Shown: positions 1-5,778, counted from the stretch's first letter. The stretch: DNA of 7,048 nucleotides from Alphaproteobacteria bacterium (GCA_009785765.1 WQVP01000019.1:1-7048), one strand, 5' to 3'. The notes: generated by a model from the sequence alone, not told the origin. A program made the numbers and translations.

Positions 1-478
1 ATTCAATTCTGATTGTACCGATATAGTACGCAGTGCCTGCCTCTGGTACGGTATCAATTTTGAATGATGGATTACGGATGCTGGTTGTGAATATATGCTG
101 TGTGCCAAACACTGGGATATATCTGTGCTCTGTGCGGAATCCAATAGACCGTATGGCAAGTTTGTTTCCGGGCCTTACCTCTATGGCAAAGAACTCATTT
201 GTTGGAAGTTCTGTGTACTCTGTGTCAATGCGGTTGTTCCAACGGTCATTTATGTTTGTTCCATCGCCCCGAGTTGTGGCAAGTGCGAATTCCAAATGTC
301 TGCGATCACGTTCACGCTTTTCACCGAATCTGTCGCTTATCGCCGGGTCCAATTCCATTTTTGCGATAAAGATTGCGTTTTGTTGTCTTGGCGCACGGCC
401 TTCGCGCAATGCGTTCTGAGAGCTGCCCCCACAGGCAACAAGACCAAGGGCAAGTCCAAGTGTTAACAGTTTTTTCAT
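1..478 (-). CDS. Predicted lipoprotein, C-terminus cut by window edge
   Basis: The frame is open from an ATG at 478 to the window edge, giving 159 codons with no stop. The N-terminus is a lipoprotein signal peptide: MKK, a Leu/Gly-rich core, then the lipobox L-V-A-C with the lipidated Cys at residue 16. The next residue is Gly, not Asp, so by the E. coli sorting rule outer-membrane placement is likely. The mature part starts with a Gly/Ser linker and a charged, Arg-rich stretch. It then looks beta-rich, with the segment AIEVRPGNKLAIRSIGF and, near the edge, AGTAYYIGTIRIE. The latter vaguely recalls small lipoproteins whose domain ends in a 'Gly-x-x-Tyr-Tyr-Ile-Gly' strand, but I cannot assign a family. 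An AAGGA Shine-Dalgarno lies upstream of the ATG. The gene follows the barrel gene by 28 bases on the same strand, so co-transcription is likely. The existence of the gene is well supported; its function is unknown. Confidence 0.82.
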   Translation of the reverse strand, partial: MKKLLTLGLALGLVACGGSSQNALREGRAPRQQNAIFIAKMELDPAISDRFGEKRERDRRHLEFALATTRGDGTNINDRWNNRIDTEYTELPTNEFFAIEVRPGNKLAIRSIGFRTEHRYIPVFGTQHIFTTSIRNPSFKIDTVPEAGTAYYIGTIRIE

Positions 479-506
479 AATTTATCCTTTTGTTTAATTT
501 TTTTAA

Positions 507-1073
507 TTACCAGAATCTGCTTTGGCCAAAGTGCCATCTTACGCCGACGTATGCGCCGATGTTATTGGTTCTCCAATCGTCAAAGCTCCAAGTAGTATCC
601 CATAAAACGCCAACATCCATTTTAAATCTTTCTGTTAATTCGTATGTTATGCCTGTGCGTGCCACAAAGACAAGTCCGCCGCCGAAATCATCGCCAGCCC
701 CTGTTGCTGGGGTGTCTGGAAGACTCATAAACCGGAATCCGGCGCCGACGCCGATATAAGGGCGCACTGTCCATTCATCAAGTCCAATGTCCATATATAC
801 GTTTTGTACAAATCCATAAGATCTGAAATCAGACATATCACGGTATGATAGTTCAAGACCAGAGCGAAGATAAATCCAATCTGTTTGCCAATATTGTGAT
901 CCTATGGTAATGCCAAAACCAACACCGGTCGGACTTGCGACATTGTGGCCATAATATGAGATGTCGCTTGATAGAAATTCGCCCCGGAATCCGATATATA
1001 AATCATCACGTCTTGCATCGGCTGCGGTTGTGATAAGTGTCGCTATTAATGCAGTTGTTAATATTTTTTTCAT
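507..1073 (-). CDS. Small outer-membrane beta-barrel protein
   Basis: The product is 188 aa. Residues 1-20 form a Sec signal peptide with a typical A-D-A cleavage site before Arg-Arg. The mature chain alternates polar and hydrophobic/aromatic residues in about eight stretches (for example around 24-34, 66-78, 88-98, 101-114, 131-147, 150-158 and 171-182), separated by short Asp/Ser/Gly turns. It ends in Trp. Segments such as RPYIGVGAGF (104-113) and the final YVGVRWHF are typical of the OMP_b-brl / OmpA-like small porin superfamily. The role is therefore structural or adhesive in the outer membrane; no enzyme motif is visible. The ATG at 1073 is preceded by AGAGG, which lies inside the end of the upstream lipoprotein gene. 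Only three bases separate the two genes, so translational coupling is likely. The barrel class is fairly sure; the exact subfamily is not. Confidence 0.85.
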   Translation of the reverse strand: MKKILTTALIATLITTAADARRDDLYIGFRGEFLSSDISYYGHNVASPTGVGFGITIGSQYWQTDWIYLRSGLELSYRDMSDFRSYGFVQNVYMDIGLDEWTVRPYIGVGAGFRFMSLPDTPATGAGDDFGGGLVFVARTGITYELTERFKMDVGVLWDTTWSFDDWRTNNIGAYVGVRWHFGQSRFW

Positions 1074-1076
1074 TTT

Positions 1077-1400
1077 TTACCTCTCGCATTTCATGGCCCA
1101 TGCCCGGTGCCTGTGGAATTGATTTGGTCCGATTACTGCACCGCCGTGCGACCAAGAGTGTGATTCAACGACTCTGATGGTGTTTGCTCCACGTGCCGCC
1201 GCAGAGTTCCGTACAAAATTCCAAGATTGTTCATAAGAAAGATTGTCGCCCATAGTGTCTATGGCGCTTCCAATTGTTCTGCAATTGTCCGGTCGTTCTG
1301 TTACAACTTTTATTAATTCTCCGCCAGGGGTCAAAGACCGAATGGGCGTGCATGCCGAAACAATCATAAGCAAACACATGGTCATAAGAATTTTTTTCAT
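1077..1400 (-). CDS. Small lipoprotein, DUF4156-like
   Basis: The product is 107 aa. Residues 1-17 form a lipoprotein signal peptide with lipobox V-S-A-C and the lipidated Cys at position 17, followed by Thr (outer-membrane sorting expected). The mature part matches the pattern I know from the DUF4156 / YjeI-type family: a strand with 'VVTERP', a Cys (C40) followed by 'RTIGSA', and later 'RNSAAARGANTIRV' (64-77), where the family has Arg-Asn-x-Ala-Ala-x-x-Gly-Ala-Asn. C40 and C105 could form a disulfide in the periplasm. The molecular role is unknown. AAGGA sits about six bases before the ATG. A TATAAG -10-like hexamer lies at 1419-1424 on the minus strand, without a good -35, so this gene may head a transcript with the barrel and lipoprotein genes downstream. 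The family call rests on recalled motifs and is moderately sure. Confidence 0.8.
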   Translation of the reverse strand: MKKILMTMCLLMIVSACTPIRSLTPGGELIKVVTERPDNCRTIGSAIDTMGDNLSYEQSWNFVRNSAAARGANTIRVVESHSWSHGGAVIGPNQFHRHRAWAMKCER

Positions 1401-1453
1401 GTTTTTCCTTTTGTTGTACTTATAGGGGTTAAATTCCTATAAATTTCCAAAAT

Positions 1454-1483
1454 AAAAAGGCAGATTTTTAGACCAACCTTTTT
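1454..1483 (-). terminator. Weak Rho-independent terminator after plsX
   Basis: Just beyond the plsX stop, read on the minus strand, AAAAAGG and CCTTTTT form a 7-bp inverted repeat around a 16-base loop, with the T-run continuing into TATTTT. The stem has only two GC pairs and the loop is long, so it is a weak hairpin. It could separate the rpmF-plsX transcript from the envelope genes, or let some readthrough pass. Confidence 0.35.
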
Positions 1484-1492
1484 GTTTTTAAG

Positions 1493-2539
1493 TTATAACT
1501 TTTCCCGAATGTGCGCCAATTTAAGAACGTCTTCGGCAATGTGTTTATTAAAGTCTGCGCTGGTTAAATCAGACGCATATTTAATCGCATTACAAAATGC
1601 AAGCGCATCAGAATTACCATGAGTTTTTACAGAATATCCACGAAGCCCCAGGAATATAGCACCCGCATAAGAACGTGGGTCCATTTTGTTTTTAATACGT
1701 TTAAATACATGCACAAGTAAAAACGAAACCATAATTGCGATAATAGACTTTTTAAAAGTATCAATCAAAACACGTTTAATTAATTTCGCCGTGCCTTCAA
1801 TTGTTTTTAAAACTATGTTGCCTGTCCATCCGTCTGTGACGACAACTTGGACGTGTCCGGCGGAAATATCATTGCCCTCCACGAAGCCGATATATTCATA
1901 CGGCAATTCGTCTTTGTGTTCGTTCAGCAATTTATTTAATTTCTGTAATGTTTCATTGCCCTTTGTTTCTTCTTCGCCTATGTTCAAAAGTCCCAATCTT
2001 GGCCGTGGCATTTTACCCACAGTATGGGCATAAACATTACCCATCAAGGCAAAGTCAAACAAAGTCTTTTCATCACAGTCCAGATTTGCACCAAGGTCCA
2101 GCATAACGGCACGTTTATCGCCGCCGCCCGCAGGCACCATAGATGTAATCGCCGGACGTGAAATCCCAGATAATGTTTTCAAAAGCATTTTTGAAAGCGC
2201 CATTAAAACACCGGTATTTCCCGCCGATACAATCGCAGACGAATTGCCCGCCCGCACGTCATCAATCGCCATATACATAGATGTTTTTTGTGATGTGCGA
2301 AGAACCTCGGCCACTTTGTCTGTGCCTTTGATTTTTTCTGGTGCGTGAATAAATGTTGCGTGTTTTAAAACACGTGGATATTTTTTTGCCCATTGCATCA
2401 TTTGATGTTCATCACCAAATACACGAAAGTGTATATCCATGTTGCGGTTTTGTTTAAGGAATTGATTCATGCCGCCAAAAACAGATTTTGGTGCTTTGTC
2501 CCCGCCCATAGCGTCAATGGAAATAATTTTTTGCATCAT
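1493..2539 (-). CDS. plsX: Phosphate acyltransferase PlsX
   Basis: PlsX transfers the acyl group from acyl-ACP to inorganic phosphate, making acyl-phosphate for PlsY, the first step of phosphatidic acid synthesis. It is a soluble enzyme that works at the inner face of the cytoplasmic membrane. With the start used here the product is 348 aa, close to the usual length. Family motifs run in order: ISIDAMGGD near residues 6-14, SAGNTGV (105-111), DLGAN (148-152), NIGEEETKG (186-194), TDGWTGN (235-241), and AIFLGLRGYSVKTHG (294-308). The frame is open further, to an ATG at 2569, but that would overlap rpmF by 29 bases and add a non-conserved [10 protein letters not shown]. ATGs at 2539 and 2536 lie directly after the rpmF stop and place the conserved N-terminus as usual. 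No clear Shine-Dalgarno precedes them, suggesting translational coupling to rpmF. In many proteobacteria fabH follows plsX; here it does not. The identification is very sure, the exact start less so. Confidence 0.96.
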   Translation of the reverse strand: MMQKIISIDAMGGDKAPKSVFGGMNQFLKQNRNMDIHFRVFGDEHQMMQWAKKYPRVLKHATFIHAPEKIKGTDKVAEVLRTSQKTSMYMAIDDVRAGNSSAIVSAGNTGVLMALSKMLLKTLSGISRPAITSMVPAGGGDKRAVMLDLGANLDCDEKTLFDFALMGNVYAHTVGKMPRPRLGLLNIGEEETKGNETLQKLNKLLNEHKDELPYEYIGFVEGNDISAGHVQVVVTDGWTGNIVLKTIEGTAKLIKRVLIDTFKKSIIAIMVSFLLVHVFKRIKNKMDPRSYAGAIFLGLRGYSVKTHGNSDALAFCNAIKYASDLTSADFNKHIAEDVLKLAHIREKL

Positions 2540-2540
2540 G

Positions 2541-2714
2541 TTATTTTGCAACAACTTGCTTTTCATCATAGTTTCCGCATGCGCTGCAAACGTGATGTGG
2601 GCGTTTTAATTCGCCGCATTTTTTACATTTACCGGATGCATTTGGTTTTAATGCATCGTGTGAACGACGCATGGCTGATTTTGATTTTGAAGTTTTCTTT
2701 TTTGGCGTTGCCAT
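2541..2714 (-). CDS. rpmF: 50S ribosomal protein L32
   Basis: L32 is a small protein of the large ribosomal subunit. The product is 57 aa: a basic N-terminus beginning [20 protein letters not shown], then a zinc ribbon with CKKC at 30-33 and CSAC at 43-46, and the usual 'ELKRPHHVC' between them. All four zinc-binding Cys residues are present, so this is the zinc-containing (C+) form. An AAGGAT Shine-Dalgarno lies about seven bases before the ATG. The stop codon is one base from the likely plsX start; the rpmF-plsX order is conserved across many bacteria and links ribosome synthesis to phospholipid synthesis. A sigma70-like promoter lies just upstream. Confidence 0.96.
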   Translation of the reverse strand: MATPKKKTSKSKSAMRRSHDALKPNASGKCKKCGELKRPHHVCSACGNYDEKQVVAK

Positions 2715-2741
2715 AACTATATCCTTTTTATTTGCTTGCCT

Positions 2742-2769
2742 ATTTTAATCATAAAACAAAAGTTTGCAA
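2742..2769 (-). promoter_or_regulatory. Sigma70-like promoter of rpmF-plsX
   Basis: On the minus strand, TTGCAA (2764-2769) and TAAAAT (2742-2747) are separated by 16 bases. The -10 matches TATAAT at five of six positions; the -35 keeps TTG. It lies about 30 bases before the rpmF ATG, leaving a short leader that contains the AAGGAT ribosome site. This is a prediction from sequence only. Confidence 0.45.
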
Positions 2770-2823
2770 GTAAAAAAATGGGGATTATAAAGCTGTCAAA
2801 CCAAGATGGATAATTCCGTCCTT

Positions 2824-2930
2824 CGTCATCCCCGCAAAGGCGGGGATCCACTGCGGGATAACGATGGAGTTCTTGTTGACAATGCTCCTTTGCTGTAAAG
2901 CAATGGATTCCCGCCTTTGCGGGAATGACG
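2824..2930. repeat. 107-bp palindromic repeat element with 27-bp inverted arms
   Basis: The arms at 2824-2850 and 2904-2930 are inverted copies matching at 25 of 27 positions. Each arm is itself a small hairpin: an 8-bp stem with a 4-base loop (ATCCCCGC/GCGGGGAT on the left, ATTCCCGC/GCGGGAAT on the right). The 53-base middle also pairs with itself (GGAG 2866-2869 with CTCC 2885-2888, TTGT 2873-2876 with ACAA 2879-2882). Its centre coincides with that of the whole element, so the unit can fold as one long imperfect hairpin. The right arm fits the ATTCCC-N8-GGGAAT pattern of Neisseria dRS3 repeats. Translated, the arms give the familiar spurious 'IPAFAGMT' peptides found from such repeats in many genomes. 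It is a non-coding, probably mobile (MITE- or REP-like) element. Confidence 0.85.
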
Positions 2931-3001
2931 GGGGTTGCGGGCAATCTGTGCAAAAAGTAATAAAAGTAAAAAAGAAAAATCGTTTTTTTATCACCTGATT
3001 T

Positions 3002-3012
3002 TATGATATAAT
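3002..3012 (+). promoter_or_regulatory. -10 region directly before the 501-aa barrel gene
   Basis: TATAAT at 3007-3012 (and an overlapping TATGAT at 3002-3007) is a consensus-like -10 box. No good -35 exists at the right distance, where the sequence is a T-run. Transcription from TATAAT would start about five bases before the ATG; from TATGAT, about ten. Confidence 0.45.
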
Positions 3013-3023
3013 ACATAAAGAGA

Positions 3024-4529
3024 ATGAATATAAAAACCACATTTTGTTCAGTTGCTTTGGCGCTTTGCGCCGTCGCCGCCAATGCTGTGTCATTTGCGCC
3101 AATGCCAAATGTAAGAGAGGGCACGCCCGTATTCCACACGCCTCCGGCGGGGTGGGTTATGCCTGGGCAACAAAATGTCGGACAGCGCGTATTTACAGAG
3201 GTCGTACCAAGACAGCCACAACCCCAGCCATGGCTTCCAGGTGGCGGACAATGGGGCGGTGTGCCGGGTGCGCCTGTGCCGAATTTTTGGGCGCCGACCG
3301 GAATAACCGGAATGCCGGTGCCGGATTGGACTGTGTCTGCCGGTTTCACAAGGCGTTTCGCAGAATTTGAATTTAAAACAGGTGTTAATTCCATATTGCA
3401 ATGGGATAATATGATTATCAATGAAATCGGGTTCAGAGTTGATCATAATTTCAATCTTCGTGATGTTCCGCTATTTGTGTTTGGTGAGTATCGCCGTGGA
3501 AGCGTTGTGGATGCTGGTCTTTCTATGGACTTTGACTTGATGCCGTTTGATCCGGCCCGTCCGGATGTTGGTATATTTACAATATCTATTGGTGGTACGT
3601 CTGGAAATACGGACTCTTTACGCATAGGTGTTGGCGCACGCCACGCATGGAATTGGAACGGCTGGAAATTCAGTCCTTCGTTCGGATATGAAATATTCCG
3701 CCATAATTTACGTATGCACGATCATATTTATCCAAATCCGGGCGTGTTTTTGCCAATGCTTACCGAAGATGGACATTATGTATTCGGCGATAGAGACGGA
3801 AATTTTTGGAGCGTGCCAATTGGAACAGTTCCAAATCCAGAATGGTACCAAGTATGTTTAACGCCCGAAGACATCATGGTCGCACAAGTTGGCCCAAATG
3901 GACAGCCTATTGTATCGGGCGGCGAATTACAAGTTATTGGCAATCCGTCTGGACAATTCCCAAATTGGGGTGTGGGGCCGGGCAATTGTATTGTTATTGG
4001 CGGTGATGGTATGATTCAGATTCCGGGCGTTACACATATTTATAATACAACCTGGTCTGGATTTTTTGTCGGTCTTGAAGTTGAAAAACAAATGACATTT
4101 CGTGACAGATTGCGCTTTTATTTCCAAGCCGGATTGCCAAGGTTTTATGCAGAGGGTACATGGCCACACCGTACAGACTGGCAACAAAACCCATCATTTA
4201 TTGACCGTGGTTCCAATGGTGCATTTTCATACGTGGCTGAAATGGAATATATACACCAGATAAGCGAACGCTTAAAGCTATCATTGCGTGTTGATACAAA
4301 CTTTTTCCGTGTTGGACAAATTGGCGGTGAATTATTTTTGGCCGGATTCCCGACATACCGCACAAATGAAGACGGGTCAATATGGTTTAATCCAGATCCA
4401 AACAGCCCAAGCTATGGCTTGCCACAGGTTATAAATGTTCCGCCGCAAACATTACGCTTGTCTGATGCGCTTAAATACGCACAGTGGCAATCTTTTGGAT
4501 TAAGACTGGGTATTACATATTTGTTTTAA
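3024..4529 (+). CDS. Large outer-membrane beta-barrel protein, possibly omptin-like
   Basis: The product is 501 aa. A Sec signal peptide ends at A-N-A (residues 19-21). Residues about 30-100 are a Pro/Gly/Gln-rich linker (for example RQPQPQPW near 63-70) without expected strands. From about residue 101 the chain alternates as a beta-barrel and it ends TYLF, the C-terminal aromatic signal for the BAM assembly machine. A long Gly/Pro/Asn-rich stretch (about 233-335) would be an external loop or insertion. By eye, the order SILQWDN (123-129), D-F-D (169-171), NGWKFSPSFGYE (212-223), TTWSGFFVGLEVE (342-354) and the ending recall the layout of omptins. However, the omptin D-x-H catalytic pair is not evident, so protease activity cannot be claimed. 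No usable start lies upstream, because an in-frame stop occurs at 3009. The gene has its own terminator and is probably monocistronic. The barrel class is sure; the family is uncertain. Confidence 0.88.
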   Translation: MNIKTTFCSVALALCAVAANAVSFAPMPNVREGTPVFHTPPAGWVMPGQQNVGQRVFTEVVPRQPQPQPWLPGGGQWGGVPGAPVPNFWAPTGITGMPVPDWTVSAGFTRRFAEFEFKTGVNSILQWDNMIINEIGFRVDHNFNLRDVPLFVFGEYRRGSVVDAGLSMDFDLMPFDPARPDVGIFTISIGGTSGNTDSLRIGVGARHAWNWNGWKFSPSFGYEIFRHNLRMHDHIYPNPGVFLPMLTEDGHYVFGDRDGNFWSVPIGTVPNPEWYQVCLTPEDIMVAQVGPNGQPIVSGGELQVIGNPSGQFPNWGVGPGNCIVIGGDGMIQIPGVTHIYNTTWSGFFVGLEVEKQMTFRDRLRFYFQAGLPRFYAEGTWPHRTDWQQNPSFIDRGSNGAFSYVAEMEYIHQISERLKLSLRVDTNFFRVGQIGGELFLAGFPTYRTNEDGSIWFNPDPNSPSYGLPQVINVPPQTLRLSDALKYAQWQSFGLRLGITYLF

Positions 4530-4541
4530 TGAATAGTTATG

Positions 4542-4566
4542 ATGTCGGCGTTGCCGACATTTTTTT
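4542..4566 (+). terminator. Rho-independent terminator of the barrel gene
   Basis: ATGTCGGC (4542-4549) and GCCGACAT (4553-4560) form a perfect 8-bp stem with a 3-base loop, followed at once by six more T (4561-4566). It lies 12 bases after the stop codon. This is a strong canonical terminator. Confidence 0.93.
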
Positions 4567-4657
4567 ACTGGATTGCCACGTCATCGCTTTGCGATTCCTC
4601 GCAATGACAAAGCCCTCTTTATTGTCATTGCGAGGAGGTACGACGAAGCAATCCAGT
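4567..4657. repeat. 91-bp palindromic repeat element of a second type
   Basis: The element starts with ACTGGATTGC and ends with its inverse GCAATCCAGT. Its core is a perfect 14-bp stem, CCTCGCAATGACAA (4597-4610) with TTGTCATTGCGAGG (4622-4635), around an 11-base loop. Between outer and inner stems the two arms differ: the left carries its own small hairpin (ATCGC-TTT-GCGAT, 4583-4595), the right a shorter unpaired stretch. The arm sequence 'TCATTGCGAGGA...GACGAAGCAATCCAG' is a pattern I know as a recurrent intergenic repeat in several bacterial genomes. It does not resemble the 107-bp element in sequence. It begins directly after the T-run of the terminator. Confidence 0.85.
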
Positions 4658-4709
4658 TTATAGGCAAATAATCATTTATTTTTTTCTTTTTCTTTTCTTG
4701 TTTTTTCGT

Positions 4710-4715
4710 TATACT
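4710..4715 (+). promoter_or_regulatory. -10 box directly before mltB-like gene
   Basis: TATACT at 4710-4715 matches the -10 consensus at five of six positions and lies ten bases before the ATG at 4726. Transcription would begin about four bases before the start codon. No Shine-Dalgarno is present in CTGTCCCGCT. Upstream is a T/C-rich tract (about 4676-4707) without a clear -35. Confidence 0.4.
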
Positions 4716-4725
4716 CTGTCCCGCT

Positions 4726-5706
4726 ATGAAAAAATTATATATATTTTCACTTTTCACTTTTCTCTTTTCTCTTTCTGCTTTTGCAGCGGAAAAAGACATC
4801 AATCAATGGAATACTACGCTGCACAGAATTCAAGACATGGCGGTTGGGTATGGTATATCTGACCGTGTTATAAACGAAGTTATCCAAGAGGCACAGTTCA
4901 TGCCACGGGTAATAGAACGTGATCGGAACCAGCCTGAATTTCGTATGACTTTGCAACAATATTTAAATCATGTTATTAATCAAAATCGTATTAATACAGG
5001 CCGCCGGATGGCACGCCAATACCGAACTTTGTTGTCAGAGGTTCAGGCACGCCACCGGGTACAGCCACACGTCATCTTGGCGTTTTGGGGGATGGAGTCA
5101 AACTTTGGAACGATTATGGGTGCGAACAGAATTTCGGATGCGATGTTGACGCTTATATACGACGGACGCCGTGGCACGTTTTTCACCAATCAATTAATTG
5201 CAGTAATGCGGCATGCAGACCGGAATGATTTGCCTGTGGACGGCATACGTGGTTCATGGGCCGGTGCTATGGGGCATTTTCAATTTATCCCGACAACGCT
5301 TGCCCGATATGGAACTGATGGCGACGGCGACGGCCGGATTGACATCATAGGCAATTTGCCAGATGCAATGCACAGTGCGGGTAATTATTTGCGCCGTCTT
5401 GGATGGAATCCTAATGAACGTATTTGTCGCACAGTGCGCTTGCCTGAAAATTTTGACTGGTCATTATGTAATGCCCGCACAAGAAAAGAATTAAGCGAAT
5501 GGGCAAGATTAGGCATAACAAATCCTGACGGAAGTGCAATACCACGTGTGGTCGGCATGCGCCCAGGCATAGTATGCGATGAACGTGATAATAATCGTGA
5601 TGGGTATCTTGTTTATGAAAACTTTTTCCGTGTGCGCCGTTGGAATAATTCCAACCATTTTGGCGTGGCGATTTGTCTTTTGTCGGAACAAATCCGCACC
5701 CCTTAA
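4726..5706 (+). CDS. Lytic murein transglycosylase, MltB family
   Basis: This family cuts the MurNAc-GlcNAc bond of peptidoglycan and leaves a 1,6-anhydro end. The product is 326 aa. Residues 1-20 are a signal peptide with A-F-A cleavage and no lipobox, so it is a soluble periplasmic enzyme, unlike lipid-anchored E. coli MltB. The SLT_2-type catalytic domain shows WGMESNFG (121-128) with E124 as the catalytic acid, then GSWAGAMGHFQFIPTT (176-191), a calcium-loop-like DGDGDGRIDI (198-207) and NYLRRLGW (220-227). The C-terminal part ends with RRWNNSNHFGVAICLLSEQI, matching the family's 'wN.S..ya.av..La..i'. No C-terminal peptidoglycan-binding domain is present. C234, C248, C284 and C317 could pair in the periplasm. 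A second Asp-rich loop, DERDNNRDG (285-293), precedes the last motif. All key residues are intact. The gene stands between a repeat element and a separate promoter for the next genes. Confidence 0.94.
   Translation: MKKLYIFSLFTFLFSLSAFAAEKDINQWNTTLHRIQDMAVGYGISDRVINEVIQEAQFMPRVIERDRNQPEFRMTLQQYLNHVINQNRINTGRRMARQYRTLLSEVQARHRVQPHVILAFWGMESNFGTIMGANRISDAMLTLIYDGRRGTFFTNQLIAVMRHADRNDLPVDGIRGSWAGAMGHFQFIPTTLARYGTDGDGDGRIDIIGNLPDAMHSAGNYLRRLGWNPNERICRTVRLPENFDWSLCNARTRKELSEWARLGITNPDGSAIPRVVGMRPGIVCDERDNNRDGYLVYENFFRVRRWNNSNHFGVAICLLSEQIRTP
4744..4771 (+). repeat. Imperfect 7-base tandem repeat inside the signal-peptide code
   Basis: Two TTTTCAC units are followed directly by two TTTTCTC units, and degenerate copies (TTTCTGC, TTTTGC) continue to 4784. 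The run encodes the Phe/Ser/Leu core of the mltB-like signal peptide. A change of one unit would shift the reading frame. Confidence 0.7.
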
Positions 5707-5711
5707 TTTCC

Positions 5712-5740
5712 TTGCATACCTTTATTTTTATTACTATAAT
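5712..5740 (+). promoter_or_regulatory. Sigma70-like promoter of the olsB-like pair
   Basis: TTGCAT (5712-5717) and a perfect TATAAT (5735-5740) are separated by 17 bases. The expected start of transcription is near 5747, giving a leader of about 30 bases. This leader contains two copies of ATAACAA (5751-5757, 5761-5767) with a 10-base period, and the AAGGA ribosome site at 5766-5770, eight bases before the ATG. Confidence 0.6.
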
Positions 5741-5778
5741 TTCAGAAAATATAACAAACTATAACAAGGAATAAAGTC

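Larger units (their letters stand above)
2715..3023 (+). other. Divergent intergenic region between rpmF and the barrel gene
   Basis: This stretch of 309 bases has no credible gene. It holds the rpmF promoter on the left, a 107-bp palindromic repeat in the middle, an A-rich stretch (about 2951-2980) and the -10 region of the outer-membrane gene on the right. The open frames that cross it on the minus strand come from the repeat or from antisense of the barrel gene. Confidence 0.7.

Noticed and set aside
33..466. Two plus-strand frames of about 125 codons at the left edge
   Set aside because: They are antisense to the lipoprotein gene, which has a signal peptide, lipobox and ribosome site.
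1431..1449. AAATTCC / AAATTTCC near-repeat upstream of the small lipoprotein as an operator
   Set aside because: It is too short and AT-rich to separate from chance.
2824..2930. Possible CRISPR-like repeat pair
   Set aside because: There are only two copies and they are inverted, not direct, with no further regular units.
2785..2994. 69-codon minus-strand frame over the 107-bp repeat
   Set aside because: It consists mostly of repeat-derived peptide and a poly-Phe start; no independent coding sign.
2717..3421. Long minus-strand open frame (234 codons) across the intergenic region and the start of the barrel gene
   Set aside because: It is antisense to the clear barrel gene, and its end is the translated palindromic repeat ('VIPAKAGIH', 'DPRLCGDDE' type peptides), a well-known source of false proteins.
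5707..5735. Terminator after the transglycosylase gene
   Set aside because: No stable hairpin is found; the T-rich stretch forms part of the next promoter spacer.
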